DNA of 64,000 nucleotides from Muricomes sp049840515. Its GTDB lineage: Bacteria > Bacillota > Clostridia > Lachnospirales > Lachnospiraceae. Where the stretch lies: assembly GCA_049840515.1 (NCBI GenBank), contig JASGKW010000017.1, positions 1 through 64,000 on the forward strand, read 5' to 3'. Within the stretch, counting starts at the first letter, position 1, and each line of letters begins with the position of its first letter. Position numbers and translations under genes: made by a program. Of the stretch, positions 63,063-64,000 are shown one piece after another. The notes beneath the pieces were generated by a model. It searched no databases and had not been told where the DNA came from. It saw nothing but the letters and a program-made list of their open reading frames with translations.

Positions 63063-64000
63063 TCACTGGCTGTCAGGCTCATGTCTCGCCTCCCTCAGAA
63101 CAGGACGGGCCAGCCGGCCCAGGTCAGGCCGAGCGCGCGCAGTGCCGCCTCGACAAGGAAGAGGCCGAAGATGCAGCGTGATGATAGAGGATGGAGAAGC
63201 CGAAGAACCGCTTTTCCGCGCGGTAGCCGGTCCGCCGTCGCCTCGGCCGCGCTGCGCCGGCAGACGCGCCAGGGCGCCTTGCGAGGAACTAGGACGTTCA
63301 GCAGATCGCGCCGGCGAGGTAGACCGGCCCGCCGATCGTGGAGAAGGCGGGTGCGAGGGTCGCGAGCGCGAGGGGCGGCGTAGGCGAAGATGTCGGTGCC
63401 GCGTCACCCGGGCCCCGCGACCGACACCGGCAGCATGGGTACGTCGGCGCGGGAGTAGTCGTCGTTGCGGAAGAACGCCGAGCGCCCAGAAGTGCGGCGG
63501 GGTCCAGAGGAAGATGAGCGCGGAACATGAGCAACGCTCTCGGGCGCGACGCCGCCCGTGGCGACCGCCCAGGCCGTTCATCGGGGGAAAGGCCCCCGCC
63601 GCGCCGCCGATGACGATGTTCTGGGGCGTCACCCGCTTAGCCACATGGAATAGATCACCATCGTAGAAGAAGATGGTGAAGGCGAGCAGGCCCGGCCGCC
63701 AAAGGCGTTCGCGACGAGCCCGAGCATCATCACGGAGAAGCCGGAGAGCGTGAGGCCGACCCGAGCGCCGTCGTCCGCCCGTCACCCGGCCCGACGGGAT
63801 GGGCCGGCCCTGGTCCGGGACATCACCGCGTCGATGTCCCGGTCCCACCACATGTTGAGCGCGCCGGACGCCCCGTCCCGACCGCGATGCAGAGGACAGC
63901 GCCGCGAAGGCGATGACCGGATGCACTGCGCACTGGCGCCGCAGACCAAGCCCACGAGCCGCGGTGAAGATCACCAGCCGCATCACCCGTGGCTTCAGGA
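63063..64000 (-). pseudogene. ctaB: protohaem IX farnesyltransferase (haem O synthase), frameshifted, runs off the window
   Basis: The minus strand encodes a UbiA-family prenyltransferase. Segments are R-T-R-A-R-P-I-P-S-G-R-V-like near 63800, K-R-V-T-P-Q-N-I-V-I-G-G-A-A-G-A-F-P-P near 63600, L-I-F-L-W-T-P-P-H-F-W-A-L near 63500, and later helices to 63063. The W-T-P-P-H-F-W-A-L block is diagnostic of CtaB/Cox10. Frameshifts interrupt it repeatedly. The 5' end lies beyond the window. It makes haem O for terminal oxidases. Confidence 0.82.

Larger units (their letters stand above)
60345..64000. other. alphaproteobacterial segment joined to the Firmicute contig
   Basis: GC is far higher than in the first 60 kb. 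Every recognisable gene is on the minus strand in the order ctaB, ctaG, coxC, surf1, thrC, as in Methylobacterium/Rhizobiales-like genomes, and none has an intact frame. This fits a raw, uncorrected long read of another organism. Confidence 0.88.

Noticed and set aside
60345..64000. Horizontal transfer of an aerobic oxidase assembly cluster into a gut anaerobe
   Set aside because: Universal frameshifts, the abrupt junction without mobile elements and the rising error gradient point to an assembly chimera.

Overview
The first 60 kb looks like a chromosome segment of an anaerobic gut Firmicute, most probably Lachnospiraceae (Blautia / Dorea / Ruminococcus gnavus type). The reasons are a clostridial 23S rRNA, moderate GC, strong AAGGAGG ribosome sites, YesM/YesN two-component systems, glycyl-radical fermentation (pyruvate formate-lyase), a SleB-type cell-wall hydrolase and many sugar ABC transporters. 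The last 3.6 kb (about 60345-64000) is very GC-rich. It carries an alphaproteobacterial cytochrome oxidase assembly cluster (ctaB, ctaG, coxC, surf1, thrC on the minus strand) and is riddled with frameshifts. It is almost certainly a chimeric join and not part of the same genome.

Layout. 1-2884: 23S rRNA, cut at its 5' end, with no 5S before the terminator. 3.1-5.2 kb: a lipoprotein and two GNAT acetyltransferases. 5.2-18.1 kb: a carbohydrate/polyol module (YesM kinase, ABC transporter with two different ATPases, FGGY kinase, tetritol/polyol-type zinc dehydrogenase, YesN regulator, UlaE-type epimerase). 18.1-20.0 kb: tRNA-Trp, TrmO and an SseB-like protein. 20.1-25.2 kb: an FtsX-type peptide-ABC exporter/sensor module with its OmpR/HK pair. 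25.3-28.3 kb: accessory genes, several broken (YcxB-like, DUF1287, Vat-like acyltransferase, SDR), with palindromic repeats. 28.6-31.3 kb: a TetM-like translational GTPase fused to a YacP/Rae1-type NYN nuclease domain. 31.3-34.9 kb: a three-subunit molybdenum hydroxylase. 34.9-40.1 kb: GNAT, L,D-transpeptidase, pyruvate formate-lyase and its activase. 40.3-48.0 kb: MATE exporter and a Ugp-like ABC operon with PHP and HAD phosphatase-type hydrolases. 48.1-49.8 kb: MarR plus MFS exporter. 49.9-55.5 kb: FAD/Rieske oxidoreductase, tocopherol-cyclase-like protein, SleB-like hydrolase, YitT, enolase. 55.5-60.3 kb: ROK regulator and a divergent sugar-phosphate cassette (PfkB kinase, ribulose-phosphate-epimerase-like enzyme, 6-phospho-3-hexuloisomerase, DUF4432 mutarotase), cut by the chimeric join.

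Single-base frameshifts are absent from 3-20 kb and 31-58 kb but cluster at 21.9-30 kb and 58.4-60.3 kb, and are extreme beyond 60.3 kb. This suggests local low-coverage long-read error, strain mixing, or true decay in the accessory stretch. The most interesting candidate system is the ribosomal-protection GTPase joined to an A-site mRNA nuclease domain at 28604-31326.
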